From assembly GCF_016741855.1 (NCBI RefSeq), contig NZ_JAERRH010000008.1, positions 124,001-188,000 of the forward strand: a DNA stretch of 64,000 bases, written 5' to 3'. Origin of the DNA: Streptomyces musisoli (GTDB lineage: Bacteria; Actinomycetota; Actinomycetes; Streptomycetales; Streptomycetaceae). A program made the translations under genes and the position numbers. Positions 10,401 to 17,836 of the stretch are shown here, one piece after another. The first letter of the stretch is position 1. Each line of letters starts with the position of its first letter. A model generated the notes under the pieces. It worked only from the letters and a program-made list of their open reading frames with translations, was not told the origin of the DNA and did not search any database.

Positions 10401-11117
10401 CCACTGCGCGGCGCCACCACCGGCACCAGCCGCGCCACCACCCGAAGCCGGCCCACCGACAGAAGCCGAGCCCCCGCCGGAAGCAGGCCCACCACCCGAA
10501 GCCGGCCCACCGACAGAAGCCGGGCCTCCGCCGGAAGCAGGCCCACCGCCCGAAGCCGAGCCCCCGTCAGAAACCGCACCCGCACCCTGAGCCGCACCCG
10601 GCGCCACACCTGACCCCGCACCCGGAGCCGGGGCCGACCCCGCGCCCTGCACCGCACCGGCCGCCGCCCCCGGCGCCACACCCGACCCCGAAGCCGGCCC
10701 AGTCGAAGCCGCCGCCGTGTCCTCCGGCCGCCGGTCACCCAGCCCCAGCTTGTCCGCGGCCTCCTGCAACCACTCCGGAGGCGTCAGCAGGAACGACGTC
10801 TGATTGAGGTCCAGACGGGCAGGAGCAGGCGCCGGAACCGCATCCTGCGGCTCGACGGCCCCGCCGTACTCCTCCTCGTACCGGCGGATCACCTCACCCA
10901 CCGGCAGAGCCGGCCACAGCGTCGCCTCCCCGCTGTCCCGGGCGATGACGAGCCGCTGGCCGCCCGCGTCCGAACGCGGACCCTCCGCCCGGTCCTCACC
11001 CCACACCACGAACCCCAGCTCGAACTCACGCACCCGCACCTCACGGTGCTGGTACGCGGGCACGTCACCGTTGATCCACTCCTCGGCGCGCTCCTGCGCC
11101 TGCGCGTAGGTCACCAT
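7434..11117 (-). CDS. YrhB/Imm35-like, Gly-Ala-Pro spacer, XOO_2897-type deaminase and SUKH-4 multidomain protein
   Basis: This is a 1,227-residue mosaic. Residues 1-85 resemble the YrhB/Imm35 fold (FELGFVVWGEDR ... RLVIARDSGEATLWPALP). About 130-890 is low-complexity Gly/Ala/Pro sequence, partly collagen-like GAPGAPGxPG, with two copies of a short HHAxTVL motif. About 905-1020 looks like an XOO_2897-family nucleic-acid/nucleotide deaminase: HTE supplies the zinc ligand and catalytic Glu, followed by CELPGAYC with the cysteine pair. About 1036-1227 matches the SUKH-4 immunity fold. There is no signal peptide. ATG at 11117 lies 10 nt after the WHH/SUKH gene's stop, so the two are co-transcribed. 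The deaminase and SUKH assignments are by remembered family motifs; the biological target is unknown. Confidence 0.82.
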   Translation of the reverse strand: MVTYAQAQERAEEWINGDVPAYQHREVRVREFELGFVVWGEDRAEGPRSDAGGQRLVIARDSGEATLWPALPVGEVIRRYEEEYGGAVEPQDAVPAPAPARLDLNQTSFLLTPPEWLQEAADKLGLGDRRPEDTAAASTGPASGSGVAPGAAAGAVQGAGSAPAPGAGSGVAPGAAQGAGAVSDGGSASGGGPASGGGPASVGGPASGGGPASGGGSASVGGPASGGGAAGAGGGAAQWGQAAAAGTAPGGASFGGGGLAETQAGVPAGAAGGAHAGAGAGAGAGAGAGAPGAFGVPGASGTGGAPGGAGAGAAPGAPAPADVPSGATPWAGTDTNAESGEDDRSVPLPATVFAPPLGDLDDVARPPAVAPDAPTALMSGGSGLPATAIAPALDVSGTPGFTPGAQGGVPGAHTPGAHTPGAHTPGAPGTPGAPGTPGAPVPAGTPGAGQSSTPPPGAPAYGHPHAPAVPGTPPAGVAPYPPAHGTPPAPPAAPGPPGAPQGSTPPPPGVPQGSTPLPGVPQGAVPPPPGAPHGSTPPPPPGASQGGTPPPPPGAPSYGYPQGPGAPQGAPGYGYPQGPDGAPNAPQPPAGPGAPGARPLAPGAGDIADAATSKAAPPPRKARGGVGAPPPPPGAPGTPGARPAGATPSPAPGAPAGGYVPTQLVSALGPEGLEVPGDANAQAGPGGTDGVQAPGAPNAPGAAHPPAAPPGAPGGTPPGGVHHAATVLADPSRLGGAPQPPGVPGVPGAMGAAGAPGMPNPPGAPAAPGAPGMPPAPGAPQPPGAPGAPQPPGVPGAPGAPGAPQSPGAPGMPGAPGAPGVPGAAGGARGAVHHAETVLSAPPVAGPGAPPPPPAPGALGMPGGPGMPPGVPGATPPMPAGAMPPPGAPVPGQGPAYGYPQQGQPTVGPGYQAVLRYRAQDGSEQQLIRRSAPGTPHPEWQIFHELRAMNVPPDQVLELHTELESCELPGAYCARMIREQWPQARITSIAPYGTDHASRQQGMHQLLAHQGELHQVADGPARPAPVRAPLPPVQAVPPVPPEGIAQELAAAFGPGVFRFEQQAVSRQGVPPIVAHTLVVAGLPLDMGPFFWAQAQPGRPVPTLAELAAERGVQPAADAGSYLVMGTDFGRALCVQYGTANIVAVPVEAGPGGAPVPPQFVNSGLPEFVRCLALLGRMWRLRYGLNQEQAGRWTVDFQAQLAALDPAALGSPESWWSVLLEQMWDGLL

Positions 11118-11127
11118 CGCCTGTAGC

Positions 11128-12168
11128 TCACTCCCCCACCGGGCCGGAAGACGCCGAGCCGGAAGACACCGGGACGACACGGGCGAAACCGCCGTCCACC
11201 ATCAGATTGGCCACCGTCTCCAACTCCGGCGGACTGCCCGCCAGCCGGGACAGAAAGGCGTCGAAGTCGTCACCGCACGGCAGCAGCAGACGCTCCACCC
11301 GCTCCGCAGGCGACCACGACGGATCCACGTCCCGCACATCGTCGAACGCGCAGAACCACACCGTGCCGATCCGCTCGCCCTTCACCTTCACCGCGAGCAG
11401 CCCGCCCTGCACGAAACCCACACCCAGGTAGTCCTTCGTCAGATGGTCGCGCAGACACTTGTTCACATACACCAGGTCATTTACCGCCGCCTCGTCCCGC
11501 ACCGTGAAGAACGGCTGGTCCACCAGCAGCCCCAACTCGGCGTCCAGGGCCGTGCCGACCGGCGCACAACCGCCCGCCGCCTTCAGGAACGAGCGATAGG
11601 CACCCGGCAGCCGGTAGCCGAGCTCCTCCTCGACCCCCTGCACCTGCGCCTCCGTCACCGCCACACCCGACTTCGGCAGCCCGAAATGCGCCGGCCGCGA
11701 CTCCTGCAACGGCCGCGTACCGCGCTTGGCATGGTCCACCACCGTCGTCGCCAGCCCGCCGTGATGCCGCAGCAACGCCTTCACCTCGACCGGAACCAGC
11801 TCCAGCCGCCGCGTACCCACCACGTGATGCCACGTCCAGCCGTGCGGCGTCGCCACATCCGGCACCGTGTCCCACAACTCGTGCCCCGCCGCCGCCAGCG
11901 CGGCGTTCGCCGACACGTAGTCCGTCAGCCGCAACTCGTCGACACCGAAACCCTCCGGCGGCTCGGCGATCTCCACCGCCACGCGCGCGTACGGCGAGAA
12001 ATCCGGATAACCACCCTCATCGACCCGTACCCCTCTCGGGTGACGTGCCGCCCGGACCGGATCCGGAAAGTGCACGACCTGCCCGGCGTAGGCCGCATTC
12101 GGCGGCGCGGCTTGTGCCCCGGCCTGGCGGCTGGGCGGCGCCCCCAGCCCGAGCCGACCTGTCGTCAT
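11128..12168 (-). CDS. WHH-type HNH/EndoVII nuclease domain fused to SUKH-1 (SMI1/KNR4) domain
   Basis: This is a 346-residue protein. The first half ends in GWTWHHVVGTRRLELVPVEV, with W113-H114-H115 as in the WHH family of HNH/Endonuclease VII toxins, followed by HHGGLA. From about residue 170 to 325 it matches the SMI1/KNR4 (SUKH-1) immunity fold, including the segment EELGYRLPGAYRSFLKAAGG. A nuclease toxin and a SUKH domain on one chain is the same plan as in the co-transcribed deaminase gene downstream. No secretion signal is present. ATG at 12168 was chosen because it opens the conserved part; a longer in-frame start at 12246 is possible but lacks a ribosome site. Confidence 0.8.
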   Translation of the reverse strand: MTTGRLGLGAPPSRQAGAQAAPPNAAYAGQVVHFPDPVRAARHPRGVRVDEGGYPDFSPYARVAVEIAEPPEGFGVDELRLTDYVSANAALAAAGHELWDTVPDVATPHGWTWHHVVGTRRLELVPVEVKALLRHHGGLATTVVDHAKRGTRPLQESRPAHFGLPKSGVAVTEAQVQGVEEELGYRLPGAYRSFLKAAGGCAPVGTALDAELGLLVDQPFFTVRDEAAVNDLVYVNKCLRDHLTKDYLGVGFVQGGLLAVKVKGERIGTVWFCAFDDVRDVDPSWSPAERVERLLLPCGDDFDAFLSRLAGSPPELETVANLMVDGGFARVVPVSSGSASSGPVGE

Positions 12169-12474
12169 GGCGGTTGCCCCCTGCGGCGTTCTCTCTGGCC
12201 TGAACGGCGGTGTCGATCGCGGATGCCGACAGCCTATGCGGTACACGAACCCCGGTCACCGGCCCACCACATCCCCGCGACCCCCGCCCTCCCGGCCGGA
12301 CCAGAAGGATCCCGGCGAACGCTACGGAACCTCCCCACACCCCCGTGACCAGCCGTCACCCCACCGTCACGGCCTGCCCGGAACGGGCGTGTCGCAGCGC
12401 CCCAGCTTCCGCACCAGCCACGGCATTTGGCACCCTGTGTCCTTCGGGGGGATGCCCGGGGAGGAAAAACGATC
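12169..12474. other. divergent promoter region between WHH/SUKH and YwqJ genes
   Basis: No gene is seen in these 306 bp. The region must contain the start signals of both divergent transcripts. The rightward gene has a clear GGAGG at 12460-12464. I could not identify a convincing operator. Confidence 0.5.
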
Positions 12475-12990
12475 ATGAACGCGTTGCAGACCGGAGGTAC
12501 CGACGTGCGGGCCGGCGACCCTCGCATCGACTGGAGCGGCACCGACACACCCCCCGCCCCGGCCCTCCGCCACCGCCGCGACGGCATCCTGCCCACCGTC
12601 GCCGCCGCCCTCTCCGTCCGCGGCGCCACCCTCACCGGCACCGCCGCCCGCAGCGACCAGCCCCCCGCCCTGCACCACCTCGTCCAGGACTTCCTCGACA
12701 CCCTCACCAGCACTCAACGCGACCGCTTCACCGGCCGCTGCGCCGAGACCATCCTCATCTCCCGGCACATCACCACCGCCGACGCCGCCCGCAGCAAACG
12801 CGCCGCCCGCAAACCCATGACCAACGGCGAAGCCCGCAGAGCACTCAAGCACGCCAAACTCACCGCCCGCCGCATACGCGAGGACGGCGACCCCCTCCAC
12901 GGCAGCTTCGCCACCCCCTGCCGCGCCTGCACCGCCCTCAGCGCCCATTTCGGCGTCCGCATCGTCGACCCCGCCGCAACCGGAGACTGA
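12475..12990 (+). CDS. YwqJ-type deaminase-fold protein
   Basis: This 171-residue protein carries the zinc-deaminase signature of the YwqJ family: C89-A-E91 within TGRCAETILIS and C149-R-A-C152 within TPCRACTALS. YwqJ domains are known mostly as C-terminal toxin tips of Bacillus LXG/T7SS proteins; here the domain stands alone without signal peptide or LXG module. The ATG at 12475 follows GGAGG by about 10 nt. The next gene is a SUKH-3 protein, a common partner. It could be an intracellular effector, an antiphage deaminase or a domesticated enzyme. Confidence 0.82.
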   Translation: MNALQTGGTDVRAGDPRIDWSGTDTPPAPALRHRRDGILPTVAAALSVRGATLTGTAARSDQPPALHHLVQDFLDTLTSTQRDRFTGRCAETILISRHITTADAARSKRAARKPMTNGEARRALKHAKLTARRIREDGDPLHGSFATPCRACTALSAHFGVRIVDPAATGD

Positions 12991-13117
12991 CCACGCCCGT
13001 CAACCCCGACAGCACCCGTCAACCACCGGCACCACCGGCACCACCACGCAAACACCCGCACGCGCACGACGCACCACGAGCACCCGCACGCGCACGCGCA
13101 CGACGAACGAAGGGCAG
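12991..13117. repeat. short simple-sequence spacer between YwqJ and SUKH-3 genes
   Basis: The spacer contains CACCGGCACCACC-type and CCGCACGCGCACG-type short direct repeats, about 12 bp each, and no promoter that I can recognise. The two genes are probably co-transcribed. Confidence 0.55.
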
Positions 13118-13648
13118 ATGCACCCCGACCGCACCCCCTCCCCCCACCCCGGCCCCACCCGACCCGGGGGAACCACCACCCGCTTCCCCGTACCCGTCGA
13201 CGCCGCCCTGCGCACCGCCGGCTGGCAACCCGGACGCTGGGACATAAAACAGGCCGAGATCTGGGCCGACACCCTGCGCGAACACACCTCACCCGCCGGC
13301 CACCGGCACACCGTCTTCCCCGCCGCCGTCGAAGCCTGGGCCGAATTCGGCGGCCTCCGCATCACCCCCACCGGCCCCGGCCGCCAGATCGCCCCCGCCA
13401 CCCTCCACGTCGACCCCCTGCACGGCCTCCACCTCGCCCGCACCCTCGGCGACCTCGGCCGCGCCCTCGGCACCGAGCTGAGCCCCCTCGGCGAGGAAAC
13501 CGACACCGCCGCCCTCCTCGCCATCGACGCCGAAGGCCGCGTCTACACCATCGACCACACCGGCGACTGGTACGTCGGCCCCGACATCGACCACGCCCTG
13601 TCCACCCTGATCAACGGCATCCAGCCGGCACGCCTCACCGCGAGCTGA
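13118..13648 (+). CDS. SUKH-3 domain protein, putative immunity partner of the YwqJ deaminase
   Basis: This 176-residue protein matches the SUKH-3 family, with typical elements RFPVPVDAALRTAGWQPGR, AEAWAEFGGL and the C-terminal LLAIDAEGRVY...DWYVGPDIDHALSTLI. SUKH proteins are immunity factors for many nuclease and deaminase toxins. Its position 127 bp after the YwqJ gene on the same strand supports a toxin-immunity pair. ATG at 13118 is preceded by GAAGGGCAG. It is convergent with the kinase gene, with 27 bp between stops. Confidence 0.82.
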   Translation: MHPDRTPSPHPGPTRPGGTTTRFPVPVDAALRTAGWQPGRWDIKQAEIWADTLREHTSPAGHRHTVFPAAVEAWAEFGGLRITPTGPGRQIAPATLHVDPLHGLHLARTLGDLGRALGTELSPLGEETDTAALLAIDAEGRVYTIDHTGDWYVGPDIDHALSTLINGIQPARLTAS

Positions 13649-13675
13649 ACACCCGAGAACACCCGGCAGCCGGCC

Positions 13676-14992
13676 CTACACCGCCGGAATCACCGCCGAC
13701 ACCCGGAACCCGCCCGCATCCGTCGGCCCCGACACGAACACACCACCCAGCGCCACGACCCGCTCCCGCATCCCCACCAGGCCGTTCCCACCCGACGGCA
13801 GACCCGCCGCCGACGCCGACGCAGGCTCCGGCGGCGGCCCGTTCTCCACCTGCATCGCGATCTCCGACACCCGATGCGCCAACCGCACACGCGTCTTCGC
13901 ACCCGCCGCATGCTTGTGGACGTTCGTCAACGCCTCCTGCACCACCCGGTACGCCGTCTGCTCGACCTCCGCCGCATACGGCCGCACCTCCCCCTCGACC
14001 GACAGATCCACCACCATCCCCGCGGCAGCCGACTGCCCGACCAACTCCTCCAGCTCGGACAGACACGGCCCCTCCGCCGCCCCCGCCTCCACGGCCGCCA
14101 CCCTCGACGCCGCCTCCGCGGCCGCCTCACCGACCGCCGCCAACGGCACCGCCGCGGCACGCCGCTCCACGCCCTCCCCCGCCCGCAGCACACCGAGCAT
14201 CTCCCGCAACTCGGTCAACGCCTGCCGCCCCATGTCCCCCACGAGCGCGGCGTTGCGCACCGCCTTCTCCGGATCCTTCCGCGCGACCGCCTGCAACGCC
14301 GCCGCATGCACCACCATCAGACTCACCCGATGCGCGACCACGTCGTGCATCTCCCGGGCGATCCGCGTCCGCTCCTCGTTACGCGCCCACTCCGCACGCT
14401 CCTCCGCCCGCTCCGCAAGCAGCTGAAGCTCCCGCTCCAGCGAATCCGCCCGCTCCCGCAGACTCTCCATCAACCGCCGCCGCGCCCCCACGTACAGCCC
14501 CAGCAGCACCGGTGGAGCCGTCAGCCCCAACGCCGTCGCGGCCGCCGCGAACGGCACGAACCAGTCACCCAGCGTCAGGTCCCCACGCGCCATGTCCTGC
14601 CGCACCCGCACGAACGTCACGATCGCCGTGCCCAGCAGCGACATGCTCGCCAGCGACCCGATGACCCGCCGCGGCAGCTCGCACGCGGCGAGCGTGTACA
14701 GGCCGACGACACCCATCAGGAAGCCCATCTCGGCGGGCGTGATCGCGATCGCCACCAATACCACGGCGAGCGGCCACTTCCGGCGCACCAGCAGCACCGA
14801 ACCGGCGATCAACCCGAACACGATCCCCACGGACGCCGGGATTCCGGCATCGCGGGCAAACGGAATGCCCTCCGCGGCACACTCCACGGCGGACAACGCC
14901 GCGAGACTCCCGTCGAGCACCGCACTGCGCCACCTCGTCCACCACCATGGGCCGGTCAGAGCCCTTTCGTGGTCTTCCCCCGTCGTGGTCAT
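13676..14992 (-). CDS. NarL-class sensor histidine kinase, orphan
   Basis: This 438-residue kinase has about five N-terminal membrane helices (residues 25-170), a HisKA_3 dimerisation/phosphoacceptor region with H216 in REMHDVVAHR, and a HATPase domain with N-box EALTNVHKHA and G-box GNGLVGMRER. Kinases of this class normally pair with LuxR-type response regulators, but none is adjacent. The nearest regulators in the window (27666-28442 and 39333-40034) are far away, and pairing cannot be judged. The ligand is unknown. Confidence 0.9.
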   Translation of the reverse strand: MTTTGEDHERALTGPWWWTRWRSAVLDGSLAALSAVECAAEGIPFARDAGIPASVGIVFGLIAGSVLLVRRKWPLAVVLVAIAITPAEMGFLMGVVGLYTLAACELPRRVIGSLASMSLLGTAIVTFVRVRQDMARGDLTLGDWFVPFAAAATALGLTAPPVLLGLYVGARRRLMESLRERADSLERELQLLAERAEERAEWARNEERTRIAREMHDVVAHRVSLMVVHAAALQAVARKDPEKAVRNAALVGDMGRQALTELREMLGVLRAGEGVERRAAAVPLAAVGEAAAEAASRVAAVEAGAAEGPCLSELEELVGQSAAAGMVVDLSVEGEVRPYAAEVEQTAYRVVQEALTNVHKHAAGAKTRVRLAHRVSEIAMQVENGPPPEPASASAAGLPSGGNGLVGMRERVVALGGVFVSGPTDAGGFRVSAVIPAV

Positions 14993-15152
14993 GCCCCCAG
15001 CCTACGGGCGACGGGTGCGGCTTTTCCGGTGAGTTTCGCCTACCTCCACACACCACACTCCGTAATCGAATGGCCTCGAAACCGTCCAGCGTCGCTCGAA
15101 CTGGTGAACCCTTCCCGTTCGACTCCGGAAGCGACCATTCCGGCCGGACGGT

Positions 15153-16040
15153 ATGCACATGGCACATCCATATGGCAAATACGCCGACTTCGAGGGCCTG
15201 CGAGAACAGGCGGTCGCACTGCGACGGGACGGACTGAGCCGGCGGCAGATCCGCGACCGGCTGCACGTCGACAACAACGACATCCTCAACCGGTTGCTCG
15301 AAGGGGAGCCGGCGCCGGAGTGGACGAAGCGCCCCAACGCGAAAGACGACCTGCGGTGCAAGGCGCGGGAACTGCGAATGCAGGGCTGGACCTACGATCA
15401 GATCCAGGTGGCGCTGGGCTGCTCGAAGAGTTCCATCTCGCTGTGGGTGCGAGACCTGCCGAGGCCCGAACGGCGGGACCCGTCGGAACAAGCGAAGCTG
15501 GCGGCCCTGAAGCGCTGGGAGCACGAACTGGCGGTGCGGGACGAGGAACGCCGGAAGACCAAGGCGCTCGCCGCCGAAGAGATCGGCGTCATGTCGGAAC
15601 GGGAGCTGTTCATGACGGGCGTCGCTCTGTACTGGGCCGAGGGCGCCAAGGACAAGCCGTATGCCCGACGGGAGAACGTACAGTTCGTCAACAGCGACCC
15701 GGGAGTGATCCGGATCTACCTCGCCTGGCTCGACCTGCTGGGCGTGGAACGCGAACGCCTCCGGTGTCGCGTCATGATCCATGCGACGGGCGACGTGGAG
15801 GGCGCCAAGCACTATTGGGCCGGCCTTGTCGGCATCGACGCACACGCGTTCCAGCGGACCACCATCAAGAAGCACAATCCGAAGACCGTCCGCAAGAATG
15901 TGGGCGAGAACTACCGGGGCTGTCTCGTGATCAGCGTCTTGCAGGGAGCAGACCTGTACCGACGCATCGAGGGCTGGTGGGCAGGCATGGTGGACGCCGC
16001 CTCAGGGATCACGGCACGGCCCTCCTCCGGTAAGGTCTGA
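15153..16040 (+). CDS. HTH protein with possible homing-endonuclease-like C-terminal half
   Basis: This is a 295-residue protein of unknown function. Residues about 10-100 contain two helix-turn-helix-like segments (GLSRRQIRDRLHVDNNDI and GWTYDQIQVALGCSKSSIS). The second half begins LFMTGVALYWAEG, continues VQFVNSDPGVIRIYLAWL and ends GWWAGMVDAASGI. This pattern recalls single-motif LAGLIDADG-like proteins, but the match is weak and catalytic residues are not certain. It ends 8 bp before a tRNA-Gln gene. It has no strong ribosome site; an ATG two codons later is equally possible. Codon use is somewhat less GC3-biased than its neighbours, consistent with acquisition. Confidence 0.7.
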   Translation: MHMAHPYGKYADFEGLREQAVALRRDGLSRRQIRDRLHVDNNDILNRLLEGEPAPEWTKRPNAKDDLRCKARELRMQGWTYDQIQVALGCSKSSISLWVRDLPRPERRDPSEQAKLAALKRWEHELAVRDEERRKTKALAAEEIGVMSERELFMTGVALYWAEGAKDKPYARRENVQFVNSDPGVIRIYLAWLDLLGVERERLRCRVMIHATGDVEGAKHYWAGLVGIDAHAFQRTTIKKHNPKTVRKNVGENYRGCLVISVLQGADLYRRIEGWWAGMVDAASGITARPSSGKV

Positions 16041-16048
16041 CGCAGCCA

Positions 16049-16121
16049 TCCGCCATGGGGTAATTGGTAGCCCGCGGGACTTTGAATCCCTGTAGTGCTG
16101 GTTCGAGTCCAGCTGGCGGAG
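16049..16121 (+). tRNA. tRNA-Gln (anticodon TTG)
   Basis: The acceptor arms TCCGCCA (16049-16055) and TGGCGGA (16114-16120) pair perfectly. The anticodon loop CTTTGAA puts TTG at 16082-16084, and the T-arm contains GGTTCGAGTCC. CCA is not encoded. A strong hairpin follows at 16132. Confidence 0.95.
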
Positions 16122-16131
16122 CTGCTCGGTT

Positions 16132-16159
16132 CGGGCCCTGACCGCACAGTCAGGGCCCG
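16132..16159 (+). terminator. hairpin terminator after tRNA-Gln
   Basis: The arms CGGGCCCTGAC and GTCAGGGCCCG form an 11-bp perfect stem around the hexaloop CGCACA. It separates the tRNA from glmU. Confidence 0.8.
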
Positions 16160-16234
16160 CACTCATATCCCCCGGATGTCCCCCCGGTATCCTGCGGCTG
16201 TCACCCCCACTCATCAAAGCCGAAGGGCAACCCC

Positions 16235-17683
16235 GTGAGCGCCATCCGCCCGGCCGCCGTCGTCGTTCTCGCAGCGGGTGAGGGCACCCGTATGAAGTCC
16301 GCCACACCCAAGGTCCTGCACGACATCTGCGGCCGTTCCCTGGTCGGCCATGTTCTGGCCGCGGCCCGTGAGTTGGACCCCGCGAACCTGGTCGTCGTCG
16401 TGGGCCACGCCCGTGAGCAGGTCACCGCACACCTGGCCGAGATCGACCCCGGCGTCCGGACGGCCGTGCAGGCCCAGCAGAACGGGACCGGCCACGCCGT
16501 GCGCATGGGCCTGGAGGAGCTGGGCGGTGCCGTGGACGGGACCGTGGTCGTCGTCTGCGGGGACACGCCCCTGCTGACCGCCGACACCCTCGCGCGGCTC
16601 GCCGGGACGCATCACGCCGACGGCAACGCGGTGACCGTGCTCACCGCCGAGGTGCCGGACGCGACCGGCTACGGCCGGATCGTGCGGGACGACGCGACGG
16701 GTGCCGTCACCGCGATCGTGGAGCACAAGGACGCGACCGACGCCCAGCGGTCGATCCGTGAGATCAACAGCGGTGTGTTCGCGTTCGACGGGCAGCTGCT
16801 GGCGGACGCGCTGAAGAAGGTGCGGACGGACAACAGCCAGGGTGAGGAGTACCTCACGGACGTGCTCGGGATCCTGCGGGAGGCCGGGCACCGGGTGGGG
16901 GCCTCGGTGGCCGGCGACCACCGTGAGATCGCCGGGATCAACAACCGGGTGCAGCTCGCGGAGGCGCGGCGCATTCTGAACGACCGGCTGCTGACGCGGG
17001 CGATGCTGGACGGTGTGACCGTCGTGGACCCGGCGTCGACCTGGGTGGATGTGACGGTGACCTTCGAGCGGGACGTCGTCGTGCACCCGAACACGCTGCT
17101 CATCGGGTCGACGCAGCTCGGTGAGGGTGCGGAGGTGGGTCCGAACAGCCGGCTGAAGGACACCCGGGTGGGTGCGGGGGCGCGGGTGGACAACACGGTG
17201 TCCGATGGTGCCGTGGTGGGCCCGGGGGCCGGTGTGGGGCCGTTCGCGTATCTGCGTCCGGGGACCCGGCTGGGTGCGAAGGGCAAGATCGGGACGTACG
17301 TGGAGACGAAGAACGCCTCGATCGGGGAGGGCACGAAGGTGCCTCATCTGTCGTACGTGGGGGACGCGACGATCGGTGAGTACTCGAACATCGGCGCGGC
17401 GAGTGTGTTCGTGAACTATGACGGTCAGGACAAGCACCACACGACGGTGGGGTCGCATTGCCGGACCGGTTCGGACAACATGTTTGTGGCTCCTGTCACG
17501 GTGGGGGATGGCGCCTACACCGCGGCCGGGTCCGTGATCACGAAGGATGTGCCGCCTGGTTCGCTGGCCGTGGCCCGTGGTCAGCAGCGGAATATCGAGG
17601 GTTGGGTGGCCCGGAAGCGTCCGGGGAGCGCGGCGGCGAAGGCTGCCGAGGCGGCGTCCCGGCAGGGTGATGGCGAGGACTGA
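16235..17683 (+). CDS. glmU: bifunctional UDP-N-acetylglucosamine pyrophosphorylase / glucosamine-1-phosphate acetyltransferase
   Basis: GlmU makes UDP-GlcNAc for peptidoglycan by acetylating GlcN-1-P and then uridylylating it. The 482-residue length is normal. The nucleotidyltransferase signature LAAGEGTRMKS...PKVLH is at residues 12-30, and the C-terminal left-handed beta-helix shows hexapeptide repeats (VGPGAGVGPFAYLRPGTRLG) and the acetyltransferase segment THVPHLSYVG-like KVPHLSYVGDATIG. The GTG start follows CGAAGGG. prs follows after 153 bp, a conserved actinobacterial pairing that links nucleotide-sugar and PRPP supply. Confidence 0.97.
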   Translation: MSAIRPAAVVVLAAGEGTRMKSATPKVLHDICGRSLVGHVLAAARELDPANLVVVVGHAREQVTAHLAEIDPGVRTAVQAQQNGTGHAVRMGLEELGGAVDGTVVVVCGDTPLLTADTLARLAGTHHADGNAVTVLTAEVPDATGYGRIVRDDATGAVTAIVEHKDATDAQRSIREINSGVFAFDGQLLADALKKVRTDNSQGEEYLTDVLGILREAGHRVGASVAGDHREIAGINNRVQLAEARRILNDRLLTRAMLDGVTVVDPASTWVDVTVTFERDVVVHPNTLLIGSTQLGEGAEVGPNSRLKDTRVGAGARVDNTVSDGAVVGPGAGVGPFAYLRPGTRLGAKGKIGTYVETKNASIGEGTKVPHLSYVGDATIGEYSNIGAASVFVNYDGQDKHHTTVGSHCRTGSDNMFVAPVTVGDGAYTAAGSVITKDVPPGSLAVARGQQRNIEGWVARKRPGSAAAKAAEAASRQGDGED

Positions 17684-17836
17684 CCGGAAACGGGTGCGCC
17701 AAACACGGCGTACCGTGATAAGTGCACATCCGCACGTGTGCGCCCGCACCCTTACCAGCTGATTCGGCCTCTCATGCCCAGCCGAGAGGTCGCCGAGCAG
17801 CCGGCTGGCTGAGACAACCTCTGAGGAGACTGTGCT

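Noticed and set aside
7140..10613. Very long open frame on the plus strand opposite the deaminase-fusion gene
   Set aside because: It is an Arg/His-rich mirror of a GC-rich Gly-Ala-Pro coding region; high GC removes stop codons, and there is no ribosome site or known domain.
16049..16121. Integrated element at tRNA-Gln
   Set aside because: No integrase gene and no repeat of the tRNA 3' end were seen within the window.
17768..17789. Regulatory hairpin in the prs leader
   Set aside because: It is only a 6-bp stem with a 10-nt loop, too weak to call in DNA of this GC content.
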